DNA from: Rhodoferax sp. U2-2l
Lineage (GTDB): Bacteria; Pseudomonadota; Gammaproteobacteria; Burkholderiales; Burkholderiaceae_C
Length of the DNA: 64,000 nucleotides
Direction: 5' to 3'
NCBI RefSeq assembly: GCF_020594515.1
Contig: NZ_JAJCTH010000004.1
Coordinates: 209,786-273,785, forward strand
Below, in pieces: positions 37,096 to 45,992 of this stretch. The position numbers were made by a program, and so were the translations under genes. Under the pieces are notes generated by a model that was given only the letters and a program-made list of their open reading frames with translations, did no database searches and was not told the DNA's origin. How positions within the stretch are numbered: the first letter of the stretch is position 1; every line of letters starts with the position of its first letter.

Positions 37096-37814
37096 GATGA
37101 AAGTTTGCAGAGTTCGCTTAAGGTGTTGACGAGTGGTTTGGCGCGTTGCTGGCTGAAGGCATCACCGGGCAAATGGCCAGACAGCGCTTGTTCAAACTCA
37201 GGGTTGGCAAACAGCGCCTGGAATTCTGCCGCCAGATAGGCGCGCAAGCCGGGCGGCGCAGCGAGGCATTCCGCCAGTAACTCAGGCCGCCGGTCAGCCA
37301 CGGTGATGATGTCTTCAAGGTCATGGCTGCCCAGAAAATCCGGCTTGCCATGGGCATCAATGCCTCGGTCCTTGAAGGCCTCCAGTTTGGTCCCTATGAA
37401 CACCGGTGCACAGATGAGCCGGATGGTTTTGCCACTAGGCAGCGTCATCGGCTGGGCAGTTTCCAGCGCCAGTGGATACCAGCGGTTGGCAAAGCCCAGG
37501 ATGTTTTTCACGGTGGGCATCAGGTCTAGGGTGACGTTTTGGTACACCCACCGGCAAATGGGCGCTTTGGGGCGCATATCGTTGCAAAAGCCACGGGCGC
37601 GCACTTGTTTTTCGATCGCGTGGTAATCATGTACGGTCAGGGCTTGAGCCACGATGTCGACATCTTCGGTCATGCGGATGCGGTCTGGCCGCTCTTGCGT
37701 GAGCAGGAGACCCGTCGCGCAGCCGCCGACAAAAATCACGCTGTCACAGACGGGGCCAAGCGCCTGTGCCACCAGTTCCAGAATGGCGAGATGGGGGTTG
37801 TTCAGCGCAGCCAT
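37092..37814 (-). CDS. Nucleotidyltransferase-fold protein (AbiEii/MNT-like)
   Basis: 240 residues. The N-terminal part carries a nucleotidyltransferase signature: VIFVGGCATGLLLT (GG-T, about residues 26-39) and RMTEDVDIVAQA (the DxD metal pair), with a third acidic position expected in the VTLDLMPT strand. Such proteins are toxins in AbiE/MenT-type modules or tRNA/antibiotic modifiers. The gene overlaps the stop of a wHTH gene upstream by 1 bp (37814), the pattern of a toxin-antitoxin pair. The toxin role is inference. Confidence 0.7.
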   Translation of the reverse strand: MAALNNPHLAILELVAQALGPVCDSVIFVGGCATGLLLTQERPDRIRMTEDVDIVAQALTVHDYHAIEKQVRARGFCNDMRPKAPICRWVYQNVTLDLMPTVKNILGFANRWYPLALETAQPMTLPSGKTIRLICAPVFIGTKLEAFKDRGIDAHGKPDFLGSHDLEDIITVADRRPELLAECLAAPPGLRAYLAAEFQALFANPEFEQALSGHLPGDAFSQQRAKPLVNTLSELCKLSS

Positions 37815-38368
37815 CAGCGCAATCGCTCTTCCAGCAGTTGGCGGGCCAGCTCGCGTTCACGCGCCTGGCCCATGCGCAAGGCGTCAAACAGGGCCAGCAA
37901 CTCGTACAGGGGCGGGTCAGCGCGGGCGGCCAGCGGCAGCTTGGGATACAGCGGCAGCAGCGCACTGCCGCGCGTGGTGCCATCGGCATGCGGCCACACA
38001 GGCGGCAGTTCATCGGCAAACAGCACTTTTGATTTGAGGGGTTCCACGCCATAGGCGGTCGGAAAACCCATGGTCACTTCGCCCCGCACCGCCGGGAAAA
38101 AGTAGGGCGCACCCCAAAGCACCAGTGGCCGAAATGCCGCCATGACCAGTGCGGGGGCATCGTTCACCTCGGTCAACAAACGAGCCGCACGAAGCCTTGC
38201 CATGCTGGCATGGGCTTCAAACTGCGACATGTGCATGCTCTGCGCCAGCGCCAGGTAGGACAGCTTTTGCCCGGCCAGACACACCAGCTTGAAGGCCATG
38301 GCCAGGTCTTGCGGCTTGAGCGACCATTGTGCATGGCCTAGGCGGGATTGAATGCCAGATGAACGCAT
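37814..38368 (-). CDS. Winged-HTH protein paired with a nucleotidyltransferase (possible antitoxin)
   Basis: 184 residues. A winged HTH is suggested by LVCLAGQKLSYLALAQSMHMSQFEAHASMARLRAARLL (about residues 28-65). The C-terminal half has the GEVTMGFPTAYGVEPLKSKV segment and ends in a charged helix. It is the promoter-proximal gene of a tight two-gene unit with the nucleotidyltransferase, comparable to AbiEi/AbiEii although the domain order and length differ. Upstream, 38369-38602, no gene is seen. Confidence 0.6.
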   Translation of the reverse strand: MRSSGIQSRLGHAQWSLKPQDLAMAFKLVCLAGQKLSYLALAQSMHMSQFEAHASMARLRAARLLTEVNDAPALVMAAFRPLVLWGAPYFFPAVRGEVTMGFPTAYGVEPLKSKVLFADELPPVWPHADGTTRGSALLPLYPKLPLAARADPPLYELLALFDALRMGQARERELARQLLEERLR

Positions 38369-38602
38369 GGGTATTTATATGCAATATGCATACCGAATGT
38401 GCCATGAAACATATAACGATTCAAGGTTAATGGCAGTTTATTTTCAATATGCATACAGCAGTACGGATGGATCGTACGTCATTGACGTGACGTAAGCATC
38501 CTGGCATGGATGTGTACTCAGGGCATACTCAAACCACCCGACTGGCTGGCGTGGCCGCCGGGATGTCATCAGGCCATGAGCCAGTTTTTGAAGGGATAAA
38601 GA

Positions 38603-38908
38603 ATGATCGATGGTTTGATCGCAGGCCGCCTGCTGGGTGACCCGGAGCAGCGCACGGGCAAGGGCGAGAGCCGCTTTGTGGTGGCCAAGGTGCGGGCGCA
38701 GGCGGGTGACGGTGAGAACCTGATCGTCAACGTGATTGCGTTTGACGATGCGCCCTGTGCTGCGCTGTTGGGCTTGCGTGATGGCGACTCGGTGGCGCTG
38801 GCGGGCAGCCTCACGCCCAAGGCCTGGACCGACAAACAAGGCAACGTCAAACCCGCGCTGGACCTGGTGGCGCAGCGGGTGCTGAGCGCGTACGCCGCGG
38901 ATGACTGA
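38603..38908 (+). CDS. Small SSB-like OB-fold protein
   Basis: The 101-residue protein looks like a minimal single-stranded-DNA-binding OB fold: MIDGLIAGRLLGDPEQRTGKGESRFVVAKVRAQAGDGENLIVNVIAFDD, then GDSVALAGSLTPKAWTDKQGNVKPALDLVAQRVLSAY, which parallels the strands of Ssb. It lacks the acidic C-terminal tail (DDDIPF type) of the replicative SSB, so it is probably an accessory paralogue. It stands alone between the wHTH gene and the fru operon. Confidence 0.75.
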   Translation: MIDGLIAGRLLGDPEQRTGKGESRFVVAKVRAQAGDGENLIVNVIAFDDAPCAALLGLRDGDSVALAGSLTPKAWTDKQGNVKPALDLVAQRVLSAYAADD

Positions 38909-38935
38909 GCCGCTTCAAGCCGGGCTGCGCCCAAC

Positions 38936-38975
38936 AAAAAGGCCCCGAGGCGCCGGATCACAGCACCTCGGGGCC
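38936..38975 (-). terminator. Rho-independent terminator of the fru operon
   Basis: GGCCCCGAGGCGC (38941-38953) pairs with GCACCTCGGGGCC (38963-38975). On the minus strand the stem is followed by TTTTTG (38936-38940 read as AAAAA on plus). It lies 20 bp after the fruA stop. On the plus strand it could also limit read-through from the OB-fold gene. Confidence 0.85.
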
Positions 38976-38994
38976 AAGTTGTTGCCGGTAGCGG

Positions 38995-40761
38995 TTAAGC
39001 GGTGGCTGAGGCCAGTGGCTTCTTCAGTGCGCCCAGCGCCAGGGCGCTGACCACGGTACCGGCCACGATGGCCAGCAGGTAGGCGCCCAGGTGGGTCACG
39101 GCGTTGGGGATCGGCAGCACAAACACACCACCGTGCGGCACACGCAGCTCGCTGCCCATCACCATCGACAGCGCACCGGCCACGGCCGAGCCAATCATCA
39201 GCGCCGGGATGACACGCAGCGGGTCTTTGGCGGCGAACGGAATGGCGCCTTCGGTGATGAAGGAAATGCCCAGCACGGCAGTGGCTTTGCCAGCCTCGCG
39301 CTCATCGACGGTGAAACGGTTCTTGAACAGCACGGTGGCCAGGGCCAGCGCCAGGGGCGGGGTCATACCGGCGGCCATCACAGCGGCCATCGGGGCATAA
39401 ACTTCACTGGCGATCAGGCCGGTGGCAAAGGCGTAGGCCGCCTTGTTGACCGGGCCGCCCATGTCAAAGGCCATCATCGAACCCAGCAGCAGACCCAGGA
39501 AGATCGCATTGGAGCCTTGCAGGCCTTTGAGCCAGGTGGTGATGGCAGCCAGGGCAACTGACACCGGTTCACCCACCACGTAATACATCAGCAAGCCCAC
39601 AATGGCGGTGCCCAGCAGCGGCAGGATCAGCACCGGCTTCAAGCCGTCCAGGTTGCGCCCGAGCTGGATCTTGTCGTTGAGGAACTTGACGGTGTAACCG
39701 GCCAGAAAACCCGCCGCAATGCCACCGATGAAACCGGCACCGATGGACGCGGCGATCATGCCGCCGATCATGCCCGGGGCCAGGCCGGGTCGGTCGGCAA
39801 TCGAGTGGGCGATGAAGCCCGCCAAAATCGGCACCATCAACGCAAAACCACTCTTGGCGCCAATCGTGAACAGCGTCCAGGCCAGTGTGCCCTTGTTGGC
39901 GTCTTCGTAGACGTAAATGCCGCCGAGCGCAAAACCCAGGGCGATCAACAGACCACCGGCCACCACAAACGGGATCATGTACGACACACCGGTCATCAGG
40001 TGTTTGTAGGCACCGGTGCGGCTGGCGCTTTGCTGCGCCTTGGCGGCCTTGACCTGGTCAGCGTAGGCTGCGCCAGTGGCGGCGCTGGCCACTTTGGCCT
40101 CTTTCATGGCGGTGCGCACCACCTCGGCGCCGTCCTTGATGGCGGCCTTGGTGCTGGTCTCGTAAATGCGTTTGCCGGCAAAGCGGCTCATGTCCACATT
40201 GGTGTCGGCGGCAATCAGCACGATCTCGGCGTTGGCCACGTCAGCCGCGCTGAGGGTGTTTTGTGCACCGACCGAGCCTTGGGTTTCGACCTTGATGCTG
40301 TAGTTGTTGGCTTTGGCACCACTCTCCAGGCCTTCGGCGGCCATGAAGGTGTGGGCGATGCCGGTGGGGCAGGAGGTGATGGCGACAATCTGTGGCAGCG
40401 CCGGGTCACGCACCTTGGCCACAGTGGCGGGTGCCGCGGTGGCTGCGGCGGCGGGTTGGACCTGGTCCAGCGCGCGGCGAATGACCGCTTCTGCATCGCG
40501 GATGGCGGCCACGGTGCCCACTTCCAACAGGTTTTTGCCGGCAAAACGTTCGGTGCTGACCTGGGTGTCTGCGGCAATGATCACCGCGTCGGCGGCGGCG
40601 ATGTCGTCGGCACTCAGGGTGTTGCGGGTACCGGCCGAGCCTTGGGTTTCAACCTGGATGCTGTGACCGGTGCGGTCAGCAGCCTGCTGCAGGGCCTCGG
40701 CGGCCATGATGGTGTGAGCGATGCCGGTGGGGCAAGCGGTCACGGCGACTAGTTTTGCCAT
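38995..40761 (-). CDS. fruA: PTS fructose transporter EIIB'BC
   Basis: The 588-residue inner-membrane permease takes up fructose as fructose 1-phosphate. Two EIIB-like domains are present, each with a CPTGIAHT motif (Cys about residue 9, [18 protein letters not shown]; and about 131, [18 protein letters not shown]). Usually only the second is phosphorylated; here both keep the Cys. The EIIC domain follows from about residue 250 with roughly eight to ten helices, including [11 protein letters not shown] and [16 protein letters not shown]. It is the last gene of fruBKA, ahead of a strong terminator. Confidence 0.96.
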   Translation of the reverse strand: MAKLVAVTACPTGIAHTIMAAEALQQAADRTGHSIQVETQGSAGTRNTLSADDIAAADAVIIAADTQVSTERFAGKNLLEVGTVAAIRDAEAVIRRALDQVQPAAAATAAPATVAKVRDPALPQIVAITSCPTGIAHTFMAAEGLESGAKANNYSIKVETQGSVGAQNTLSAADVANAEIVLIAADTNVDMSRFAGKRIYETSTKAAIKDGAEVVRTAMKEAKVASAATGAAYADQVKAAKAQQSASRTGAYKHLMTGVSYMIPFVVAGGLLIALGFALGGIYVYEDANKGTLAWTLFTIGAKSGFALMVPILAGFIAHSIADRPGLAPGMIGGMIAASIGAGFIGGIAAGFLAGYTVKFLNDKIQLGRNLDGLKPVLILPLLGTAIVGLLMYYVVGEPVSVALAAITTWLKGLQGSNAIFLGLLLGSMMAFDMGGPVNKAAYAFATGLIASEVYAPMAAVMAAGMTPPLALALATVLFKNRFTVDEREAGKATAVLGISFITEGAIPFAAKDPLRVIPALMIGSAVAGALSMVMGSELRVPHGGVFVLPIPNAVTHLGAYLLAIVAGTVVSALALGALKKPLASATA

Positions 40762-40803
40762 GGTGTGGTTCCTTTTTGCTTGGAGGAGGAGGTGGCGGCT
40801 GGG

Positions 40804-41784
40804 TCAGCCGAGGGAGCTGATGTGCACCATTTGGGCCAGCGCCCGCACGGTGTCCGGGGACGGTAAATGGGGCCCCAGTCGGGCCAGCTTGCCCGCTGAA
40901 AACGCCGTGGCCAGGCGGGCGCCTTCGGGCAAGGCCAGCCCGGCGATCTGCGCCGCCACGATGCCGGCCACCATCGCATCGCCCGCGCCCACGGTGCTGA
41001 TGAGTTCGGTGGGAATGGGGTGGGCCAGCAGCGCGTCTTGCCGGGTCACAAACAGGGCGCCTTCGCCACCCATCGACACCACCACCGTACCGGGGGCGTT
41101 GGGCCGGGCCAGCAGCGCGCGCGCCGCGGCCACCACCGAGGCGGTGTCGGTCAGGGCGTGGCCAATCAGCTCGGCCAGTTCAGCGCGGTTGGGCTTGATG
41201 ATGTCGGGCGCGGCGGCCAGGCCCGCGGCCAGCGCGGCGCCGCTGGCGTCCAGCAGCACCTTGGCGCCCAGGCTGTGCACATGGGTGATCAGCCGGGCGT
41301 AGGTGTCGGCCGGCCAGTTGGGCGGCAGGCTGCCGGAGGCCACCACCCAGCTGCCCGGGCTGACCAGGCCGTCCATGCGCGCCAGCAGCCGCACCATCAG
41401 CGCTTCAATGGCTTCGGGCTCCAGCGTCGGGCCGGGCATGTTGATGTCGGTGGTGTCGCCGGTGGAGGCGTCCACCACCTTGGTGTTGATGCGGGTCAGG
41501 CCATCGAGGTAAAAGCACCGGTTGTCGATGCCTTTGGCGTGAAAAAGGGTCTCGAACTGGGCCGCGTTGTCGCGCCCGATCTGGCCCGTGACGGCACTGG
41601 GGATGCCAAAGTCGGCCAGGCAAGACGCCACATTGATGCCCTTGCCGCCCACGTCCACCTGCATGCGCAGGGCGCGGTTGACTTCGCCCACGCGCAAGCT
41701 GTTGACTTCCAACGTGTGGTCCAGCGCCGGATTCAGGGCCACCGCGATCACGCGGGGAGGGGTGTTGTGCAGTGAGGGGTTCAT
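40804..41784 (-). CDS. fruK: 1-phosphofructokinase
   Basis: This 326-residue PfkB-family sugar kinase makes fructose 1,6-bisphosphate from fructose 1-phosphate. Marks are VALNPALDHTLEV, the first PfkB signature VDVGGKGINVASCLADFG (about residues 45-62) and the second, TVGAGDAMVAGIVAAQ, with catalytic Asp. The start overlaps the fruB stop by 4 bp and a 42-bp gap separates it from fruA. Confidence 0.96.
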   Translation of the reverse strand: MNPSLHNTPPRVIAVALNPALDHTLEVNSLRVGEVNRALRMQVDVGGKGINVASCLADFGIPSAVTGQIGRDNAAQFETLFHAKGIDNRCFYLDGLTRINTKVVDASTGDTTDINMPGPTLEPEAIEALMVRLLARMDGLVSPGSWVVASGSLPPNWPADTYARLITHVHSLGAKVLLDASGAALAAGLAAAPDIIKPNRAELAELIGHALTDTASVVAAARALLARPNAPGTVVVSMGGEGALFVTRQDALLAHPIPTELISTVGAGDAMVAGIVAAQIAGLALPEGARLATAFSAGKLARLGPHLPSPDTVRALAQMVHISSLG

Positions 41785-44264
41785 AGTGCGCGTACCTCGT
41801 CAGCGCTGCCAGCGGCCAGCGCACGTTGTGCCAGCAATTGCATGGCGGTGAAAGAATCACCCCGCAGGGTGGCTTTGACGGCGGCCACATCCTGCGCGCT
41901 CATCGAGAGTTCATCGACACCCAGGCCGGTCAGGATGCGGGCACCCAGCGGGTCACCCGCCAGCCCGCCGCAGACGCCGACCCAGGTGCCGTGTTTTTTG
42001 GCAGCCGCCACGGTGCGGGCGATCAGGTCCAGCACGGCGGGGTGCAGGCTGTCGGCCTGCGCGGCCAGCGCCGGGTGTTGGCGGTCAATCGCCAGGGTGT
42101 ACTGGGTCAGGTCGTTGGTGCCGACCGAGAAAAAGTCCACCAGTGGCGCAAACTTGTCCGCCATCACCGCCACCGCAGGTACCTCGACCATGATGCCGAT
42201 CTTGAGTTGCGGCCCGTTGACCTGGGCGCGGGCACGTTCACAGTGCTCACGCAGCGCTTCGATCTCGCTGGTGTGCGTCACCATCGGGAACATGATGCGG
42301 ATCGGGCCGTGGGCGGCGGCGCGGTACAGCGCCCGCAGCTGGGTGTAGAGCAGGTCTTGTCGGGTCAGCAGCAGGCGGGCGCCACGCACGCCCAGGAAGG
42401 GGTTTTCTTCCTTGGGCAGGTTCAGGTAGGGCACCTTCTTGTCGCCGCCAATGTCCAGCGCACGGATGATCAGCGTGCGCCCGCCCATGGCTTCGGTCAT
42501 GTCGCGGTAGACGCGGTACTGCTCTTCTTCGTCCGGGGCGGTGGTGCGCTCCAGGAACAGGAACTCGGTGCGCATCAGACCCACACCCTCGGCACCTGCT
42601 TCGATGGCCACGCTGGCTTGTTTGGCGTTGGCCACATTGGCCGCCACTTCCACGGTGTGGCCATCGGTGGTGGTAGCGGGCAAATAGCGGCTCTCGCGCA
42701 AGGCGTTGCGGGTGGCCAGTTGGCGGGCAATCACCGCGGCGGCGGCGTCCTGATCGGCCTGCGACACCTCCAGATACACCGCGCCCAGGCCACCGTCGAT
42801 CACCGCGACCTGTCCTTCCGGTGCGGCCAGCAAGGCGCTGCCAGCGGCCACCACGGCGGGCAGGCCCAGCGTGCGCGCCAGGATGGCGGTGTGCGAGGTC
42901 GGCCCGCCGCTGCTGATGGCCAGGCCCACCACAAATTTCATGTCCAGCTGCAAGGTGTCAGACGGCGTCAGGTCGTCGGCCACCAGGATGGTGGGCTGAT
43001 TGAGCACCAGGCTTTGGCGCTCGATGCCCAGCATGTGGGCCAGCACGCGCTCGCCTACATCGCGCAAATCCAGCGCACGCGCGGCCAGCAGCGGGTCGGC
43101 CACGGCCTGCAGTTTCTCGACGCGGACCTGCAAGGCGTTTTGCCAGGCCCAGGCCGCGCCATGGCCGCGCAGGATGCTGGCCATGGCATCGCGCAGCAGG
43201 TCGGCATCGGCGATCAGCTCGCGGTGCGCGGCAAAGATGGCGGCCTCGGTGGCGCCCAGACGGGTGCGGGTCTGTGCTTCCAAGGCCTGCAGTTGCTGGC
43301 CGATGGCCAGCAGCGCGGCCTCCAGCGCCTCGCCGTCGGCGACCACGTCACCCGGGCGGTCCGGCACGTCAAACTGGTGGCTGACATGGCGCACCAGCGT
43401 GCCAATGGCCAGGCCCGGGCTGGCGCCAATGCCGTAGATGGCTTGCGGGCTGCTGCCGGGCAGCCAGTCGGGGCTGCTGCGGCGGGCGGCGAGTGCGTTG
43501 CGGCGGGCGCGCTCGGCGTCGGCTTTTTCCTCAGAAGACAAGGCGCGCACCACATCCAGCAGCGCGTCCACCGCGCGGCGGGCGTCCGGGCCACGGGCGG
43601 CAAAACGCAGGCTGTCACCCCGGGTGGCACCCAGCGAGAGCAGGCCGGTCAGCGCCTTGGCGTCGGCAAACTCCTGGGCTTTGTAGACGCGGATGTCGCA
43701 GGCAAAACGTTTGGCGGTGTCGACCCAGCGGGTGGCCGGGCGGGCGTGCAGGCCGTTGGGGTAGTCCAGCGTCCAGTCGGTGTGTGCGTCGGCGGGCCAC
43801 TCGGGCACGTCAACGGGCGGTGCGGCCACCGGCACGGGCTCGTCGGCCAGGGTGCTGACGATGAGTTGCGGGTCATTGGTGGTGACCAGGGTGTTGATGC
43901 TTTGGGGCCGCTGCATCAGGCGCGTCAGGCGGCGCAGCAGCACGATGTGTTCGTCCGATTTGGCGGCAATCGCCACCACCAGCTGCGCCTGGTCGCCGTC
44001 TTTCCAGGCCACGCCGCCACGAAACTGCACCACCGCCACGCCGGTGTGATGAATGTGGTGCCGGTCTTCCACCATGCCGTGCGGAATGGCCACGCCCGCG
44101 CCCAGAAAGGTGTTGGCCACTTCCTCGCGTTTGAGCATGCTCTCCACATAGTCGCAAGCGATGTAACCCGCGTCCACCAGCAGTTGGCCGGCCAGGCGCA
44201 CCGCTTCGGTTTTGTTGCTGGCCCGGGCATTCAGTTTGATGCAGGCGGTTGTCATGGTTTCCAT
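41781..44264 (-). CDS. fruB: Fructose PTS multiphosphoryl transfer protein (EIIA-HPr-EI fusion)
   Basis: 827 residues in three parts. EIIA(Fru) has the site VAIPHGMVEDRHHIHHTGVAVVQF (about residues 60-83). The HPr-like domain has DYPNGLHARPATRWVDTAKRF (active His, about 175). Enzyme I has SGGPTSHTAILARTLGLPAVV (active His), then LMRTEFLFLERTTAPDEEEQY and FFSVGTNDLTQYTLAIDR. It carries phosphate from PEP to FruA, independent of a separate PtsHI. The start at 44264 (METMTTACIKL) is preferred because AAGGAG lies 6 nt upstream; 44255 and 44297 are alternatives. It is the first gene of fruBKA and is divergent from fruR. Confidence 0.95.
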   Translation of the reverse strand: METMTTACIKLNARASNKTEAVRLAGQLLVDAGYIACDYVESMLKREEVANTFLGAGVAIPHGMVEDRHHIHHTGVAVVQFRGGVAWKDGDQAQLVVAIAAKSDEHIVLLRRLTRLMQRPQSINTLVTTNDPQLIVSTLADEPVPVAAPPVDVPEWPADAHTDWTLDYPNGLHARPATRWVDTAKRFACDIRVYKAQEFADAKALTGLLSLGATRGDSLRFAARGPDARRAVDALLDVVRALSSEEKADAERARRNALAARRSSPDWLPGSSPQAIYGIGASPGLAIGTLVRHVSHQFDVPDRPGDVVADGEALEAALLAIGQQLQALEAQTRTRLGATEAAIFAAHRELIADADLLRDAMASILRGHGAAWAWQNALQVRVEKLQAVADPLLAARALDLRDVGERVLAHMLGIERQSLVLNQPTILVADDLTPSDTLQLDMKFVVGLAISSGGPTSHTAILARTLGLPAVVAAGSALLAAPEGQVAVIDGGLGAVYLEVSQADQDAAAAVIARQLATRNALRESRYLPATTTDGHTVEVAANVANAKQASVAIEAGAEGVGLMRTEFLFLERTTAPDEEEQYRVYRDMTEAMGGRTLIIRALDIGGDKKVPYLNLPKEENPFLGVRGARLLLTRQDLLYTQLRALYRAAAHGPIRIMFPMVTHTSEIEALREHCERARAQVNGPQLKIGIMVEVPAVAVMADKFAPLVDFFSVGTNDLTQYTLAIDRQHPALAAQADSLHPAVLDLIARTVAAAKKHGTWVGVCGGLAGDPLGARILTGLGVDELSMSAQDVAAVKATLRGDSFTAMQLLAQRALAAGSADEVRAL

Positions 44265-44315
44265 CCGTGTCTCCTTGCTGGTTAGGGTGCGTTTCACAGG
44301 TTCTGTGGTTATGAA

Positions 44316-44329
44316 TGTAATCGTTTACA
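44316..44329. promoter_or_regulatory. LacI/FruR-type operator upstream of fruB
   Basis: TGTAATCGTTTACA is a near-perfect palindrome (6 of 7 pairs) with a central CG, as expected for a LacI-family site. It lies 51 bp upstream of the fruB start. Sequence similarity to the second site at 44458-44471 supports a shared regulator. Confidence 0.75.
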
Positions 44330-44457
44330 TTTTGATTGTCGACCAAAATTTGCGGTATTCTGCGCTTTTTTGCAGCAAAAACGCTAGGGTTTACCCTGAA
44401 TCATCGGCGAGAAAAACGTCAAAATGGGTGAAATTGAGGGTTCTGAGGCACAATGCG

Positions 44458-44471
44458 TGCAATCGATTACA
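44458..44471. promoter_or_regulatory. LacI/FruR-type operator upstream of fruR
   Basis: TGCAATCGATTACA is a palindrome (6 of 7 pairs) matching the site at 44316-44329 in 11 of 14 positions. It lies 19 bp before the fruR ATG, suggesting autoregulation as well as control of fruBKA from the 226-bp divergent spacer. Confidence 0.72.
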
Positions 44472-44490
44472 TGGCAGATTCGGAGGCGTG

Positions 44491-45477
44491 ATGGTCAAGA
44501 TTGTGGATGTGGCAAAGCAGGCGGGGGTGTCAACGGCGTCGGTTTCCAGGGTGATTTCGGGGCTGCCGGGCGTCAGCGAGGAGACGCGCGAGCGGGTCAA
44601 CGCCGCCGTCAAATCACTGGGTTACCGCCCCGACCTGGCGGCGCGGCGTCTGCGCTCGGGCCGCACCGACACGCTGGGCCTGATCGTCTCCGACATCCGC
44701 AACCCGTTTTTTACCGAGATCAGCCGCGCGGTGGAAGACGTGGCCTACCAGAACGGCCTGCGGGTGCTGCTGTGCAACGCCGATGAAGACCCCGAAAAAG
44801 AGGCCTTTTACCTGGAGATGATGCGCGACGAAAACGTCAGCGGCGTCATCCTCTCGCCCACGCTGGCTATTTTGAGCAGCCTGCGCCCGGCCAGCTACCC
44901 GTTTCCGCTGGTGCTGGTGGACCGCTGCGAGCGCGACACCAACGCCGACGCGGTGGTGCTGGACAACTTTGACGCCGCCTACCGCCTGACCGAGCACCTG
45001 ATTGCGCAGGGCTTGCGCAGCATCGTCTTTCTGTATGGCTCAGTTGGCTCCACTGGGCCGCAGCGGCATCAGGGTTACCTGGCAGCCATGGCCGCTGCAG
45101 GCCTGGCGCCCGAGGCCGAGCCGATCGCCCCGCGCAGCGAGCGCGCCCGTGAAGTGGCCGAGGTGCTGCTGCAACGCCAGCCGCGCCCCGATGCCCTGGT
45201 GGCCAGCAGTGGCCTGGTGCTGCTGGGCATGGCCGAAGCGGTCAAGGCCGCCGGTGTGACGGTGCCCACCGACATCGCCATCGCCGGTTTTGACGACCTG
45301 CCCTGGACCCGCCTGGTCACCCCGGACATCACCGTCATCCGCCAGCCCACCGATGAAATCGGCCAGACCGCGCTGCGCCTGTTGCTGCAGCGGGTGGCCG
45401 CCCCGGACCGCTCGGTGCGCCGCGTGGTGCTGCGCGGTGAACTGCTGGTGCGCGGGTCGACACAAGCCCGGGTCTGA
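44491..45477 (+). CDS. fruR: LacI-family transcriptional regulator FruR
   Basis: This 328-residue repressor has an N-terminal LacI HTH and hinge (IVDVAKQAGVSTASVSRVISGLPGVSEETRERVNAAVKSLGYRPDLAARRLRSGRT, residues 3-58) followed by a periplasmic-binding-protein-like sensor domain (LGLIVSDIRNPFFTEISRAVEDVAYQNG). The ATG at 44491 follows a GGAGG; the frame is open further upstream without HTH character. The divergent position and two matching operators argue that it controls fruBKA, probably in response to fructose 1-phosphate. Confidence 0.93.
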   Translation: MVKIVDVAKQAGVSTASVSRVISGLPGVSEETRERVNAAVKSLGYRPDLAARRLRSGRTDTLGLIVSDIRNPFFTEISRAVEDVAYQNGLRVLLCNADEDPEKEAFYLEMMRDENVSGVILSPTLAILSSLRPASYPFPLVLVDRCERDTNADAVVLDNFDAAYRLTEHLIAQGLRSIVFLYGSVGSTGPQRHQGYLAAMAAAGLAPEAEPIAPRSERAREVAEVLLQRQPRPDALVASSGLVLLGMAEAVKAAGVTVPTDIAIAGFDDLPWTRLVTPDITVIRQPTDEIGQTALRLLLQRVAAPDRSVRRVVLRGELLVRGSTQARV

Positions 45478-45621
45478 CACCGGCCTGTACCGGCTGCGCT
45501 GGTCAGGGATCGAGGTATTTTTGGCGGTATCATGCACCTTTCGGGCTGTAGCCCTTTTATCAAATAGCTCTATAGCTACCAAATAAGCAGCAATGGGAGC
45601 CTGTTAACTTGTGATTGCACC

Positions 45622-45900
45622 ATGCCCACAGATGCTCTGCTGACCCTCAAACTACCCGAAGGGTATGCGTTTGCCGACCTCAAGCTGCGCCGCTGCGCGG
45701 ACGACGCCATTGATCTGGACATGGATCTGGTCAAGCTGATCTGCCACATCAACGGCCTGGACTTTGACAAGGTGTGTCAAAACCCTGGCCCGGTGGTGAC
45801 GAGCATTTTGACGGTCTGGTACAAGAGCCATCTGGCACAGGGCGGCCAGCAGGATGCGCTGATGGAGCAGCTCAAACAACAGCCGCGACCACTCAACTGA
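45622..45900 (+). CDS. Small conserved-looking protein of unknown function
   Basis: 92 residues, mostly helical and acidic in the middle: LTLKLPEGYAFADLKLRRCADDAIDLDMDLVKLICHINGLDFDKV. No signal peptide or membrane segment. I do not recognise the family. The last 10 codons and stop lie in a 36-bp sequence repeated exactly 71 bp downstream, so the C terminus (KQQPRPLN) may have been altered by the duplication. It lies 144 bp after fruR; the gap shows only AT-rich sequence with TAGCT repeats. Confidence 0.6.
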   Translation: MPTDALLTLKLPEGYAFADLKLRRCADDAIDLDMDLVKLICHINGLDFDKVCQNPGPVVTSILTVWYKSHLAQGGQQDALMEQLKQQPRPLN

Positions 45901-45979
45901 GTGGCGGGCACAGGGTTTTGGTCAGCAGATCACGCTTGGCGCGCAAACAACAGCCGCGACCACTCAACTGAGTGGCGGG
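45873..45979 (+). repeat. 36-bp exact direct repeat, 71-bp period
   Basis: The 36 bp at 45873-45908, starting CAAACAACAGCCGCGACC and containing the palindrome ACTCAACTGAGT, recur exactly at 45944-45979. The first copy covers the stop of the small gene; the second is intergenic and ends 14 bp before the dsbB stop. It looks like a recent partial tandem duplication. Confidence 0.85.
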
Positions 45980-45992
45980 TGTGCTCGCCGAT

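Noticed and set aside
41826..44285. A very long open frame (over 800 codons) on the plus strand opposite fruB
   Set aside because: It is the GC-bias shadow of fruB. Its product is His/Gly/Gln-rich with no family signature, while the minus strand shows full EIIA, HPr and EI motifs.
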